In this document: piece after piece, positions 1 to 7,862 of the stretch
Numbering within the stretch: position 1 is the stretch's first letter
Layout of the letters: each line of letters begins with the position of its first letter
From: an uncultured Eubacteriales bacterium
Lineage (GTDB): Bacteria > Bacillota > Clostridia > Oscillospirales > Acutalibacteraceae
Length of the DNA: 64,000 nucleotides
Direction of reading: 5' to 3'
NCBI GenBank assembly: GCA_934486705.1
Contig: CAKSQS010000005.1
Location: 1-64,000, forward strand
Translations under genes and position numbers: made by a program
Notes under the pieces: generated by a model
What the model saw: the letters and a program-made list of their open reading frames with translations, nothing else
Told to the model about the DNA's origin: nothing
The model's database searches: none

Positions 1-12
1 GGAATGATAAAA

Positions 13-453
13 ATGAAAGTAAATTTTAAAAAGCTTGATAAAAACGCGCACGCCCCGACCTACGGCTCGCTTTCAGCTGCGGGAGCGGATATTTACGCGC
101 TGACCCACGGCGAAACGGTAAGCATTGCGCCGGGTGAAACCGTAATGATCCACACGGGCTTTGCGGTTGAAATACCCGAGGGCTACGCGGGGCTTATATA
201 CGCCCGCAGCGGCATAGCCACAAAGCGTGGCTTAGCGCCTGCGAATAAGGTAGGCGTTATTGACAGCGACTATCGCGGCGAAATAATGGTATCGCTCCAC
301 AATCACTCGGGTCAGACCCAAGAAATTGCCGACGGCGAAAGAATAGCGCAGCTTGTTATCACCCCGTTTTTAAGGGCGGAATTTACAGAGGCTGACGAGC
401 TTTCCGATACCGTGCGCGGTGCGGGCGGGTTCGGCTCAACGGGGAAAATATAA
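13..453 (+). CDS. dut: dUTP diphosphatase (dUTPase)
   Basis: Hydrolyses dUTP to dUMP and pyrophosphate, keeping uracil out of DNA and supplying dUMP for thymidylate synthesis. All five trimeric dUTPase motifs are visible in order: AGADIYA, ARSGIA, GVIDSDYRGEI (uracil-binding hairpin and catalytic Asp), RIAQLVI, and a C-terminal glycine-rich arm GAGGFGSTG. The length of about 146 residues is normal for the family. I chose the ATG at 13 because the GGA at 1-3 sits 9 nt upstream of it. An in-frame ATG at 4 is possible, but any SD for it would lie outside the window. No terminator is obvious before the next gene. Confidence 0.95.
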   Translation: MKVNFKKLDKNAHAPTYGSLSAAGADIYALTHGETVSIAPGETVMIHTGFAVEIPEGYAGLIYARSGIATKRGLAPANKVGVIDSDYRGEIMVSLHNHSGQTQEIADGERIAQLVITPFLRAEFTEADELSDTVRGAGGFGSTGKI

Positions 454-554
454 AGTTTTTCTATATTTTTTAAACCTTTTTAAAATTGATTAAAATTTTT
501 TGTGAATAAAACTTTTTCTGCAGTAAAAACTATTATTGCAGAAGGAGTGATAGT

Positions 555-764
555 ATGTTTGATAAGATCTGCCTTATCCTTGTTATAATCGGCGCTTTGA
601 ACTGGGGACTCGTCGGGCTTTTCGAGTTTGACCTCGTTGCCTGGGCTTTCGGCGGCGCTACCGCCATTATCAGCCGTATAATATACACCGTTATAGCTCT
701 TGCGGGCATATGGTGCATATCCCTTTTGTTCAGAGAAGACTCGGTTGCAAAGGCGACAAACTGA
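555..764 (+). CDS. DUF378 small membrane protein
   Basis: A 69-residue protein with two hydrophobic segments (about residues 4-25 and 35-60). The first contains the NWGLVGLF signature typical of DUF378 (YuzA-like) proteins, which are small inner-membrane proteins of unknown function. A good SD (GAAGGAG, 541-547) precedes the ATG. It is followed by a strong terminator, so it is probably monocistronic. Family assignment rests on the signature and size; no function is claimed. Confidence 0.85.
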   Translation: MFDKICLILVIIGALNWGLVGLFEFDLVAWAFGGATAIISRIIYTVIALAGIWCISLLFREDSVAKATN

Positions 765-774
765 TTTCTGCTGA

Positions 775-810
775 ATGAGCCACCGCTTAACGGCGGGGCT
801 CATATTTTTT
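775..810 (+). terminator. Rho-independent terminator after the DUF378 gene
   Basis: ATGAGCC (775-781) pairs with GGCTCAT (797-803), with an inner CCGC/GCGG extension separated by one bulged A. A T-rich tail follows at 804-810. Confidence 0.85.
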
Positions 811-872
811 GCGTAAAACCGCGTGATTTTCAGGCATTTTCAGTTTGTCTACAATATGTTTACATATTTCTC

Positions 873-901
873 TTGAAAACATATGCTTAAAATGTTATAT
901 T
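873..901 (+). promoter_or_regulatory. Sigma-A-type promoter for the 931 gene
   Basis: TTGAAA (873-878), a 17-nt spacer, then TATATT (896-901), about 30 nt upstream of the start codon at 931. It probably drives the 931-3160 run of genes. Confidence 0.6.
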
Positions 902-930
902 TGTAGTATGAATTATAGGGAGACGAAATA

Positions 931-1674
931 ATGTCCGAAAAAGAAACAAACGAAATTCTTGAAGAGCAGCGCAGGGCGCGGCAGGAATTTTTGGAACTTA
1001 AAAAAATGCAGAACGGCGAAATGGCAGCGCCGCCGAAGCCGAGCGAGGTTGCAATAGTACCCAAAACGCCCAAGGAAAAATGGGATAATTTCTGGTTTCA
1101 GTATAAGTGGTATGTTGCGGCGATAACGGCAATAACGGTTGTGCTGGCGGTGCTTATAACCCAGTGCGCCACAAGGACGAAATATGACCTTGAAGTGGTT
1201 TATTTTACATACAGCGCAACTCTTGACGAGCAGACCGATGCGGTGGCGGATTATATTGCGAAATATACCGAGGATATAAACGGCGACGGAGAAGTGCATG
1301 TACAGGTTGTAAATTGCAGCTTTAACAATAAATCGGGCGATACGCAGTACCGCTATACCATGATGACCAAATTGCAGGCGATGATAGCGGGCGACCAAAA
1401 CGCAATGCTGTTTATAACGGATGAGGAGTCGTATAAATATCTGTCCGAGCTGTCCGACGGCGAGGGGCTTTTTGAAGGCGAACCGTTTATGCTGGACGAC
1501 GGCTTTTATAAGGCTACGGAAACCAAGACCTACGGAAAATTGCCCGACGGACTGCGAATTTCCTGCCGCAGGGTGTCTGATACCGTGCTTGAAAGCAAAA
1601 AAGGCGCTGCCGACGCGCACAACTCGGCTGAAAAAACGCTTACCGCAATAAAAAACGGTGAAAAGGTGAAATGA
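931..1674 (+). CDS. Single-pass membrane protein of unknown function
   Basis: 247 residues. A charged, coiled-coil-like cytoplasmic N-terminus (about 1-45) is followed by one transmembrane segment (about 60-80, rich in A/I/V) and an extracytoplasmic domain of about 165 residues with no motif I recognise. SD AGGGAG lies at 917-922. The next gene starts two bases after the stop codon, so the two are probably co-translated. The membrane topology follows from the sequence; function is unknown. Confidence 0.75.
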   Translation: MSEKETNEILEEQRRARQEFLELKKMQNGEMAAPPKPSEVAIVPKTPKEKWDNFWFQYKWYVAAITAITVVLAVLITQCATRTKYDLEVVYFTYSATLDEQTDAVADYIAKYTEDINGDGEVHVQVVNCSFNNKSGDTQYRYTMMTKLQAMIAGDQNAMLFITDEESYKYLSELSDGEGLFEGEPFMLDDGFYKATETKTYGKLPDGLRISCRRVSDTVLESKKGAADAHNSAEKTLTAIKNGEKVK

Positions 1675-1675
1675 A

Positions 1676-1927
1676 ATGAAATTTTTCGATCGCTGTAAGA
1701 TTTTATACCGCATTCTTTCGGTAATTGCGGTTTTGCTTGCCGTTATTCTCGTAATAAAGAGCTTTTCGCTTGATACTCTTAATATAGATTTCGACACACT
1801 CTTTTTCTTCGGCGGTTGCGGTTTACTGCTTACCGTTATAATTGTGCTTATCACACTGCGCTGCGTTATTCGTGACGCCGAAACGGATATGGCTGCGGTG
1901 CTGCGGCTTGCAGAAGAAAAGCAATAA
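1676..1927 (+). CDS. Small two-helix membrane protein, unknown
   Basis: 83 residues with two hydrophobic helices (about 14-28 and 43-62) and short charged ends. The SD AAAGGTG (1662-1668) lies inside the end of the preceding gene, indicating an operon. No family is recognised. It may work with the single-pass protein encoded just upstream, but that rests only on position. Confidence 0.65.
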   Translation: MKFFDRCKILYRILSVIAVLLAVILVIKSFSLDTLNIDFDTLFFFGGCGLLLTVIIVLITLRCVIRDAETDMAAVLRLAEEKQ

Positions 1928-1993
1928 CGCTTGCTAAACGGCAAAAACGGTGATATACTTATTTTAAAGCAATAAAGAAAGAAGTAATAAAAA

Positions 1994-2836
1994 ATGTCTG
2001 AAGAAAAAAACAACAGCGGCTGCTCGGGTAATTGCTCTTCTTGCGGTGAAAGCTGCGCGTCAAGAGAGAGCGCAAGCCTTATAGAGCCTACCGGCGAATA
2101 TAACAATATAAAGCACGTTTTGGCGGTCGTCAGCGGCAAGGGCGGAGTGGGTAAATCCATGACCGCGTCAATGTTAGCTGTTCTGCTTAAAAGAATGGGT
2201 CACTCCGCAGGTATTTTGGACGCGGACATAACCGGCCCCTCAATTCCGAAAACCTTCGGAATACGTTCGCGCGCCTATCAGAGCGAAATAGGCATTTTGC
2301 CCGCCGAAACAGAAACGGGAATTAAGGTAATGTCAATAAATCTTCTGCTTGAAGAGGGGGATATGCCCGTGCTTTGGCGCGGTCCTGTTATTGCGGGGGC
2401 GGTAAAGCAATTCTGGCACGATGTTGTATGGGGCGACCTCGATTACCTTATAATAGACTGCCCGCCCGGCACAGGGGACGTTCCGCTTACCGTTTTCCAG
2501 TCTATTCCGATTGACGGCGCGGTTATTGTCACCTCGCCGCAGGATCTTGTATCCCTTATAGTGAGAAAAGCCTATAATATGGCTAAAATGATGGATATTC
2601 CGGTTTTGGGGCTTATTGAAAATATGAGCTATGCAGTCTGCCCCGATTGCGGTAAAAAGCTGCGCCTTTTCGGAAAAGGCAGCGGCGCTGTCGCAAAGGA
2701 ACTGGGGCTGCCGCTTTTAGCCGAGCTGCCTATCGACCCCGACCTTGCGCAGCTTGTGGATAACGGTGAATTTGAAAAATTCACCTGCACGGCATTAGAA
2801 AACGCCGCAAAGGAAATAGATAAAAAATTTTCATAA
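1994..2836 (+). CDS. Mrp/NBP35-family Fe-S cluster carrier ATPase
   Basis: 280 residues of the ParA/MinD-like P-loop family that carries and delivers Fe-S clusters in the cytosol. A deviant Walker A motif, SGKGGVGKS, lies near residues 47-55, and the Walker B/switch region IIDCPPGTGD near 155. The CPDCGK pair near residue 215 matches the CxxC that bridges a cluster between monomers in this family. The N-terminus carries an extra Cys-rich stretch (CSGNCSSCGESC), resembling the N-terminal ferredoxin-like cluster site of Nbp35-type proteins. There is no N-terminal DUF59 domain. Specific client enzymes cannot be told from the context. Confidence 0.9.
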   Translation: MSEEKNNSGCSGNCSSCGESCASRESASLIEPTGEYNNIKHVLAVVSGKGGVGKSMTASMLAVLLKRMGHSAGILDADITGPSIPKTFGIRSRAYQSEIGILPAETETGIKVMSINLLLEEGDMPVLWRGPVIAGAVKQFWHDVVWGDLDYLIIDCPPGTGDVPLTVFQSIPIDGAVIVTSPQDLVSLIVRKAYNMAKMMDIPVLGLIENMSYAVCPDCGKKLRLFGKGSGAVAKELGLPLLAELPIDPDLAQLVDNGEFEKFTCTALENAAKEIDKKFS

Positions 2837-2854
2837 AAATGCAAGGGCGATTTT

Positions 2855-3160
2855 ATGACGACTTTTCTTTTCATTGCCGCCGCAGTCTCCTTTATTTGCG
2901 GAATTATAACGGGCTTTTTATCAGGCTCTGCCGCAACGTTTGCAGTCTCGGTAATATCAAGCGCCGTGCTTTCGGCTTTACTGATTGCCGTGGCTCAAAT
3001 TCTTGAAAATCAGGGGGAAATAAAAGAACAGCTGACGGAGCTTAAAATGCTCACACGTCAGCCACCCGAAAAAATCACCTGCAACAGGTGCGGTAAGGAG
3101 TATTTATCCGACCGCACATCCTGCCCCTTTTGCGGAGAAAAAACGCCGAAAACGGTGTAA
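2855..3160 (+). CDS. Membrane-anchored zinc-ribbon protein, unknown
   Basis: 101 residues. Two hydrophobic segments in the first 50 residues are followed by a short linker and a C-terminal zinc ribbon with the pattern CNRCGKEY ... CPFCGEK. The gene lies 18 nt after the Mrp gene and is convergent with spoIIR, whose stop is 17 nt away. The visible features suggest a membrane protein with a metal-binding cytoplasmic tail. No named family is claimed. Confidence 0.7.
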   Translation: MTTFLFIAAAVSFICGIITGFLSGSAATFAVSVISSAVLSALLIAVAQILENQGEIKEQLTELKMLTRQPPEKITCNRCGKEYLSDRTSCPFCGEKTPKTV

Positions 3161-3177
3161 AAAGCAGTCTGCTTCTG

Positions 3178-3795
3178 TTAACCGAGCCGCTTTTTTAAAT
3201 CCTCGAAAATTTCCACCGCTTTAAAGCGCATAATGTATTTTTGCGGGTGCTCCGCTATTTCGGCGGAGGCTTTGCTTGTGCTGTCGGATAATTCAGCCTC
3301 CTGCGCAGCGGCGGGAATACACACCGCAGGGAAAACAACGCACCACCAGTTTTTGCCCTCGGCTTTGCCGAGCCTTATTATAAGAGAGCGGTAATTGCCT
3401 GCAGGTAAAGTAAAGGTATCATATTCGCGAGTTTCAAAATAGCTGTTGCCTATTTCCGCAGTAGCGCCGTAGCCGAAACCGTTTTCCCTGAGCGTTTCCG
3501 CAGCATATTCGGCTATATCGCCTATTCTTTCGGACGCTTTTTTCTCCGCGTCGGCAAGACCTGCCGCACCCGAGAAAATATCCGTTGTCTCGCTTAATAT
3601 TCTGTCGCGCACCAAAAGCTTTACCGCCTGATCCGCCTCGGAATTTGAATTTGCGATTATATGTAACCGCAAAACGTTTTGTCTTAAATCATCACAAGCG
3701 GCGTTAAAGCGCGCAAAGGATGTAAATACCGCAAAAAGCAGCCCCGTAAATAATGCAAGCTCCGCCGTAAAACGCCTTGAAATTGTCTTTTTCAT
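3178..3795 (-). CDS. spoIIR: Stage II sporulation protein R
   Basis: 205 residues. SpoIIR is the forespore-made signal that activates the SpoIIGA protease and so sigma-E in the mother cell. Family hallmarks are present: an N-terminal membrane or signal segment (about 10-28), RLHIIANSNSEADQ near residue 45, and NWWCVVFPAVC in the C-terminal half. Its presence is the main evidence that the organism belongs to a spore-forming lineage. In Bacillus this gene depends on sigma-F, but I could not find a convincing sigma-F promoter upstream. Confidence 0.93.
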   Translation of the reverse strand: MKKTISRRFTAELALFTGLLFAVFTSFARFNAACDDLRQNVLRLHIIANSNSEADQAVKLLVRDRILSETTDIFSGAAGLADAEKKASERIGDIAEYAAETLRENGFGYGATAEIGNSYFETREYDTFTLPAGNYRSLIIRLGKAEGKNWWCVVFPAVCIPAAAQEAELSDSTSKASAEIAEHPQKYIMRFKAVEIFEDLKKRLG

Positions 3796-3857
3796 TTTTG
3801 CAACATTCCTTTCAGCTTGAATATTACCGAAATTTTCCTTATTTATTCAATAAAATG

Positions 3858-3886
3858 TTGCTAATTTCGCCGCCGTATGCTATAAT
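3858..3886 (+). promoter_or_regulatory. Promoter of degV-family gene
   Basis: TTGCTA (3858-3863), a 17-nt spacer, and a perfect TATAAT (3881-3886). Transcription would begin near 3893, just ahead of the SD GGAGGG at 3909-3914. Confidence 0.7.
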
Positions 3887-3921
3887 ACTGAAAAATATTA
3901 AAAATTTTGGAGGGTTCTGCA

Positions 3922-4779
3922 TTGAATTCCGATATAGTAATAACAAGCGACAGCACTACCGATTTAAGCCCCGAGCTTAAAGAAAGATACGGTATTGAAA
4001 TATGCCCGCTCGGCGTAACGCTCGGCGGCAAAACCTATATCGACGGGGTAGATATTACTCCCGACGATATTTACGCTCATCACGATAAAACAGGCGAGCT
4101 GCCGAAGACCTCCGCTACCAATGTAGGCGAGTGTCTTGATTTCTTCAAGAAATTTACCGAGAGCGGCAAAACCGTAATTCACTTTACCATAAGCTCGGAA
4201 ATGTCCTCTACCTATGCCAACGCCTGCCTTGCGGCCGAGGAGCTTGAAAACGTTTATGTTATAAACACCGAAAACCTTTCCACCGGGGGCGGACTTTTGA
4301 CGGTTGCCGCGGCGCAAATGCGCGATGACGGGCTTGCGGCAGAGGAAATTGTTGAGAAAACAAAGGCGCTTGTGCCCTGTGTTGACGCGTCCTTTGTAAT
4401 TGACAGCCTTGAATATCTTTACAAGGGCGGGCGCTGCTCGGCGCTTGCAATGTTCGGCGCAAACCTTTTAAGGCTCAAGCCCTGTATTCAGGTTAAAAAC
4501 GGCAAAATGGACGTTGCTAAAAAATACCGCGGCAAATATGATGAGGTTTTAAAGCAGTACATTCGCGAAAAGGTTACGGATTATTCCGATATAATTCTTG
4601 ACCGCGTGTTTATAACCCACGCCGGCTGCGACAGTAAGTTAGTGGATGAAATCGTTGCGCTTGTAAAGGAACTTGCCCCCTTTAAGGAAGTGTATATGAC
4701 CCGCGCGGGCTGCACCGTTTCTTCGCACTGCGGAGCAAATACTTTGGGCGTTCTCTTTATAAGAAAGTCACCCATTTAA
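3922..4779 (+). CDS. DegV family fatty-acid-binding protein
   Basis: 285 residues. DegV/FakB-type proteins bind a fatty acid and present it to the FakA kinase. The N-terminal ITSDSTTDLSPEL and the central HFTISSEMSSTY motif (lipid-binding Ser/Thr region) are typical, as are the YLYKGGRCS segment and the C-terminal GCTVSSHCGANTLGV. The start is the TTG at 3922, 7 nt after SD GGAGGG (3909-3914). A TTG further upstream at 3907 overlaps that SD and is not credible. No fakA gene is in the window. Confidence 0.92.
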   Translation: MNSDIVITSDSTTDLSPELKERYGIEICPLGVTLGGKTYIDGVDITPDDIYAHHDKTGELPKTSATNVGECLDFFKKFTESGKTVIHFTISSEMSSTYANACLAAEELENVYVINTENLSTGGGLLTVAAAQMRDDGLAAEEIVEKTKALVPCVDASFVIDSLEYLYKGGRCSALAMFGANLLRLKPCIQVKNGKMDVAKKYRGKYDEVLKQYIREKVTDYSDIILDRVFITHAGCDSKLVDEIVALVKELAPFKEVYMTRAGCTVSSHCGANTLGVLFIRKSPI

Positions 4780-4792
4780 GTATTTTGCATAG

Positions 4793-4918
4793 TATATAGC
4801 AGGGGTTGCCATGGGATATCCCGAATATCGGCGGCGGCTCGGAGCTGTCTGCAAATAACCGATACAGACCCCTTTATATAGATCGCCCCTGCGGGTTATG
4901 CCCGCAGGGGCGCTTTTT
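4793..4918 (+). ncRNA. Candidate structured RNA with its own terminator
   Basis: Downstream of degV lies a stretch with extensive self-pairing: TATATA-gc-AGGGGT (4793-4806) pairs with ACCCCT-t-TATATA (4868-4880). Inside it TATCGG (4826-4831) pairs with CCGATA (4859-4864), enclosing a CGGCT/AGCTG hairpin. GGGATATCCC (4813-4822) sits in the junction. A strong terminator follows at 4885-4918. It could be a small RNA or a structured 3' UTR of degV. It does not match 4.5S RNA, tRNA or a riboswitch I know. Confidence 0.4.
4885..4918 (+). terminator. Strong terminator
   Basis: A perfect 11-bp stem, GCCCCTGCGGG (4885-4895) with CCCGCAGGGGC (4901-4911), has loop TTATG and ends in TTTTT at 4914-4918. 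It ends the degV/structured-RNA transcript. Confidence 0.92.
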
Positions 4919-4960
4919 GTGCCGAGAAATATATTTAAAATGAAAATACCCTCAGACAAA

Positions 4961-4987
4961 TTAGACATTAGATGTTAGACATTAGAT
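4961..4987. repeat. Short tandem repeat TTAGACATTAGAT x2
   Basis: Two exact 13-bp copies (4961-4973 and 4975-4987) are separated by one base. They abut the palindromic element that begins at 5000. Confidence 0.6.
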
Positions 4988-4999
4988 TTTAGAAAATAC

Positions 5000-5123
5000 C
5001 CCTCAGTCACTAACGTGACAGCTCCCCTCTATTTTGACTTACGTCAAAAAGAAGGGAGCCTATGGGCTATAAAATCGGCTCCCTTGTGTAAAGGGAGCTG
5101 TCAGCCGTATGGCTGACTGAGGG
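5000..5123. repeat. 124-bp palindromic MITE-like element
   Basis: Terminal inverted repeats CCCTCAGTCA (5000-5009) and TGACTGAGGG (5114-5123) enclose a second nested pair, GACAGCTCCC (5017-5026) and GGGAGCTGTC (5093-5102). Each arm holds its own small hairpins: GTCAC/GTGAC, TTTTGAC/GTCAAAA, GGGAGCC/GGCTCCC and CAGCC/GGCTG. There is no open reading frame. Such an architecture is typical of non-autonomous mobile repeats. I found no second copy in this window, so its multi-copy nature is inferred. Confidence 0.7.
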
Positions 5124-5181
5124 ATTGTTGAAAAATTAAAGCAAATTCAAAAGCAATAACTGTTTTATTATAAATGTCAAA

Positions 5182-6489
5182 TCATTCGCCGGATTTCAAG
5201 TTTTGTATATATTCACCTATACAGCACTCTTTTTCAGCCGAAATTATTTTAACGGGCAGTATTTCGCCCGTATGGGGTTCATCGCTTTTTACCCGCACCC
5301 TTGAATAATTCGGGGTGTAGCCCTCGGCAAAGCCCTTTTCAGCCGTTTCAAAAAGCACATATTCGGTTTTGCCCGCAAGTCCCTTTAAAAACTCTTCTTC
5401 GCAGGCAAGGGCTGTTTCTATCATTCTGCGGCTGCGCTCGGCTTTTTCGGCGCGGGTTATTTGTGCGGGCAGACCGTAAGCTACCGTGCCGCGCCGCCTT
5501 GAATATGCAAAAACGTGAGTTTTTGCAAATCCTATTTCCTTTACAAAGGCAAGGCTTTTTGAAAATTCTTCCTCGGTCTCTCCCGCAAAGCCCACCATTA
5601 CGTCGGTCGTAACCGACGCGTCCTCAAAAACCGCGCGTATGCGGCTTACAAGGTCGCGGTAAAACGCAGTATCGTAGTGCCGGTTCATTCTTTTAAGGGT
5701 TTCATCGCACCCCGATTGCAGCGATAAATGGAACTGCGGGCAGAATTTTTTCTGCGCTTTAAGCCTTTCAAGCACATTATCGCTTATGTGGTCGGGCTCA
5801 AGCGAGCCTAAGCGCACCCTTTTAATGCCGTCGGGGCTTGCCGCCGCCTCCACCGCGTCGCAAATATCAATATTTTCGCCCTTACCGTATGAAGTAAGGT
5901 TTATTCCCACAAGCACAATTTCCGAAAATCCCGCGCGGCTTAAGGTTTCCGCCTCCGCAGCAATTTCCGCAAGCGGCTTTGAGCGCACGCTGCCGCGGGC
6001 TGTGGGTATAATGCAGTATGTGCAGTAGCGGTCGCAGCCGTCCTCTATTTTCATATACGCCCGCGTGCGCTCCGCAAAGCTTGAAAGGACAGGCGTGTTA
6101 AAGCGCTCGGTTTTTTTATGCTCGCTCACTTCAAATATGCGCTCGCCGTCCTTTAAAAATCGCTCGGCGTACTCAACGGTCTTTTTAACGTCGGTATTGC
6201 CGCAAACTATATCCGCGTCGGTAAGCTCGCGCGCCTCCTCCGAAAACGCCTGAACCATACAGCCGGTAAGAATTATTATCGCCTCGGGGTTTTCGCGGCG
6301 CACCTTGTGCAGTAGCTGCCGTGTTTTGCGGTCGCTTTCCGCCGTTACGGTGCAGGAGTTTATAACTGCCGCGTCAAAAGGGGCGTCGTTCGGCACGGGC
6401 ATATGCCCTGCGGCGGCGAACGCCTCGCGCATTGCCTCGGTTTCATATTGATTGACCTTGCAGCCGAGTGTACAAAAAGTAACCTTCAT
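5182..6489 (-). CDS. mtaB: tRNA t6A37 methylthiotransferase MtaB
   Basis: 435 residues. A radical-SAM enzyme that adds a methylthio group to t6A at position 37 of ANN-decoding tRNAs. It has an N-terminal UPF0004 domain with its three conserved cysteines (TLGCKVNQYE, INSCTVT, LTGCMVQ). The radical-SAM cluster CDRYCTYC lies near residue 150, and a TRAM-like C-terminus follows. The TLGCKVNQYE start distinguishes MtaB from MiaB and RimO. It has its own promoter (6518-6546) and SD GGAG before the ATG. Confidence 0.95.
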   Translation of the reverse strand: MKVTFCTLGCKVNQYETEAMREAFAAAGHMPVPNDAPFDAAVINSCTVTAESDRKTRQLLHKVRRENPEAIIILTGCMVQAFSEEARELTDADIVCGNTDVKKTVEYAERFLKDGERIFEVSEHKKTERFNTPVLSSFAERTRAYMKIEDGCDRYCTYCIIPTARGSVRSKPLAEIAAEAETLSRAGFSEIVLVGINLTSYGKGENIDICDAVEAAASPDGIKRVRLGSLEPDHISDNVLERLKAQKKFCPQFHLSLQSGCDETLKRMNRHYDTAFYRDLVSRIRAVFEDASVTTDVMVGFAGETEEEFSKSLAFVKEIGFAKTHVFAYSRRRGTVAYGLPAQITRAEKAERSRRMIETALACEEEFLKGLAGKTEYVLFETAEKGFAEGYTPNYSRVRVKSDEPHTGEILPVKIISAEKECCIGEYIQNLKSGE

Positions 6490-6517
6490 TTTTAATCTCC
6501 GTAAAATTTATAAACTG

Positions 6518-6546
6518 ATTATACAATGAAATTTTATAAAATTCAA
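6518..6546 (-). promoter_or_regulatory. Promoter of mtaB
   Basis: On the minus strand, TTGAAT (6546-6541), a 17-nt spacer, and TATAAT (6523-6518), about 30 nt upstream of the mtaB start. Confidence 0.75.
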
Positions 6547-6596
6547 TACATAGCCGATTTTTAAGTAAAAAAAGCCGATTGTAAAACGATTGGTAA

Positions 6597-6625
6597 TTGT
6601 ATTTTACGGAAAAATATGTTATTAT
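6597..6625 (+). promoter_or_regulatory. Promoter of the sugar/amino-sugar operon
   Basis: TTGTAT (6597-6602), a 17-nt spacer, and TATTAT (6620-6625) precede SD AAGGAG (6634-6639) and the ATG at 6648. It probably serves all genes through 10110, which are spaced by 12 nt or less. Confidence 0.65.
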
Positions 6626-6647
6626 AGGCTTAAAAGGAGTGTTGTTT

Positions 6648-7529
6648 ATGAATAAGGATATTACACTTATAGTTATGGCAGCGGGAATGGGCAGCCGTTT
6701 CGGCGGCTTAAAGCAGATAGCGCCGATAGGCAAAAACGGTGAAATACTGCTTGATTACTCGGTTTACGACGCGGTAAAGGCGGGCTTTAACAAGGTGGTT
6801 TTTGTTATTAAGCACGCTATTGAGCAGGATTTTAAGGCAGTTACCGCAAAGCATATTGAAAAAATGGTTAAAACCGAATATGTTTTTCAGGAAATTGATA
6901 AATTACCCGAGGGCTTTACCTGCCCTGCCGACCGCACAAAGCCGTGGGGTACTGCGCACGCGGTGCTTTGCTGCAAGGATGTAGTCCACGAGCCGTTTGC
7001 GGTGATAAACGCCGATGATTACTACGGCAAAACCGCCTTTACTCATATGGCTGATTTTCTTCGCAATAACGATAAGGACTACTGTATGGTAGGCTTCCGC
7101 CTTGCAAACACGCTTACCGAAAACGGCTCTGTTTCGCGCGGGGTGTGCAAGATTGAAAACGGCGAGTTGAAGTCGGTTACCGAGCGTACTAAAATAGTTG
7201 ACTGCAAATATACTGAGGACGACGGAAAAACATGGATAGAAATGTCGCCCGATACGGTGGTTTCAATGAACCTCTGGGGCTTTATGCCCGATTTATTCAA
7301 ATACGCCGCCGACGGGTTTGTGGATTTCCTTAAGGAAAAAATAGACGTTCCGAAATCCGAATATTTCCTGCCGAGCGTGGTTTCAAAGCTTATAGAGAGC
7401 GGCGAAAAGCATGTTAAGGTAATGGTTGCCGAGGATAAATGGTACGGCGTTACATATAAAGAGGATAAGGATATGGTATCCGCCGCCCTTAACAAAATGG
7501 CGGATGAGGGACTTTACGAGGGCATTTAA
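6648..7529 (+). CDS. Nucleotidyltransferase family protein (NDP-sugar synthase-like)
   Basis: 293 residues of the GT-A nucleotidyltransferase fold. The N-terminal MAAGMGSRFGGLKQ is the nucleotide-binding signature, and VINADDYYG near residue 120 is the metal-binding Asp region. The protein is of the type that joins a sugar-1-phosphate to an NTP, but the substrate cannot be read off the sequence. The start at 6648 is 8 nt after AAGGAG; the reading frame extends upstream but without an SD. It leads an operon with rhamnose mutarotase and nagBA, suggesting a role in sugar activation or salvage. Confidence 0.85.
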   Translation: MNKDITLIVMAAGMGSRFGGLKQIAPIGKNGEILLDYSVYDAVKAGFNKVVFVIKHAIEQDFKAVTAKHIEKMVKTEYVFQEIDKLPEGFTCPADRTKPWGTAHAVLCCKDVVHEPFAVINADDYYGKTAFTHMADFLRNNDKDYCMVGFRLANTLTENGSVSRGVCKIENGELKSVTERTKIVDCKYTEDDGKTWIEMSPDTVVSMNLWGFMPDLFKYAADGFVDFLKEKIDVPKSEYFLPSVVSKLIESGEKHVKVMVAEDKWYGVTYKEDKDMVSAALNKMADEGLYEGI

Positions 7530-7532
7530 GCT

Positions 7533-7862
7533 ATGGAAAAATACGCTTGGAAAGCCACGGTTAAAGACGGCTGCATTGAGGAATACAAAAAACGGCACGA
7601 TAATATTTGGGAAGAAATGAAAAAGGTTTTAACCGACGCGGGAATAGTGAATTATTCTATTTGGAATGTCGGCAATGAGCTTTTCGGGTATTATGAGTGC
7701 GCAAAGGGGCTTGATTTCGCCGCAAGGGTTCAAAACGAAAGCCCCGTGGTTAAAAAATGGGATGAGTATATGAAGGATATACTTATTATGGAAAAAGACC
7801 CCATAACCGGCGCACAGCCGCTGCTCACGCAGGTTTTTGAATTTAAAGGAGAGGGTAAGTAA
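7533..7862 (+). CDS. rhaM: L-rhamnose mutarotase
   Basis: 109 residues. RhaM-family enzymes interconvert the alpha and beta anomers of L-rhamnose or similar deoxy sugars. The conserved histidine region KRHDNIWEEM (about residues 19-28), NYSIW, and the closing motif PLLTQVFEF are typical. The gene starts 3 nt after the nucleotidyltransferase stop, and its own stop overlaps the nagB start by one base. No rhamnose isomerase or kinase is in the window. Confidence 0.88.
   Translation: MEKYAWKATVKDGCIEEYKKRHDNIWEEMKKVLTDAGIVNYSIWNVGNELFGYYECAKGLDFAARVQNESPVVKKWDEYMKDILIMEKDPITGAQPLLTQVFEFKGEGK

Noticed and set aside
913..2160. 415-codon open frame on the minus strand
   Set aside because: Runs antisense across three genes with good SDs and clear membrane or coding patterns; low-complexity product and no SD.
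3796..3890. Sigma-F promoter of spoIIR
   Set aside because: Expected from Bacillus, and a GCATA-like box exists, but there is no acceptable -10 at the right spacing.
4793..4880. tRNA, 4.5S/SRP RNA or known riboswitch at the structured region after degV
   Set aside because: No T-loop, no GGAAGGAAGCAG-type SRP core, and no riboswitch consensus that I know; reported only as an unnamed candidate.
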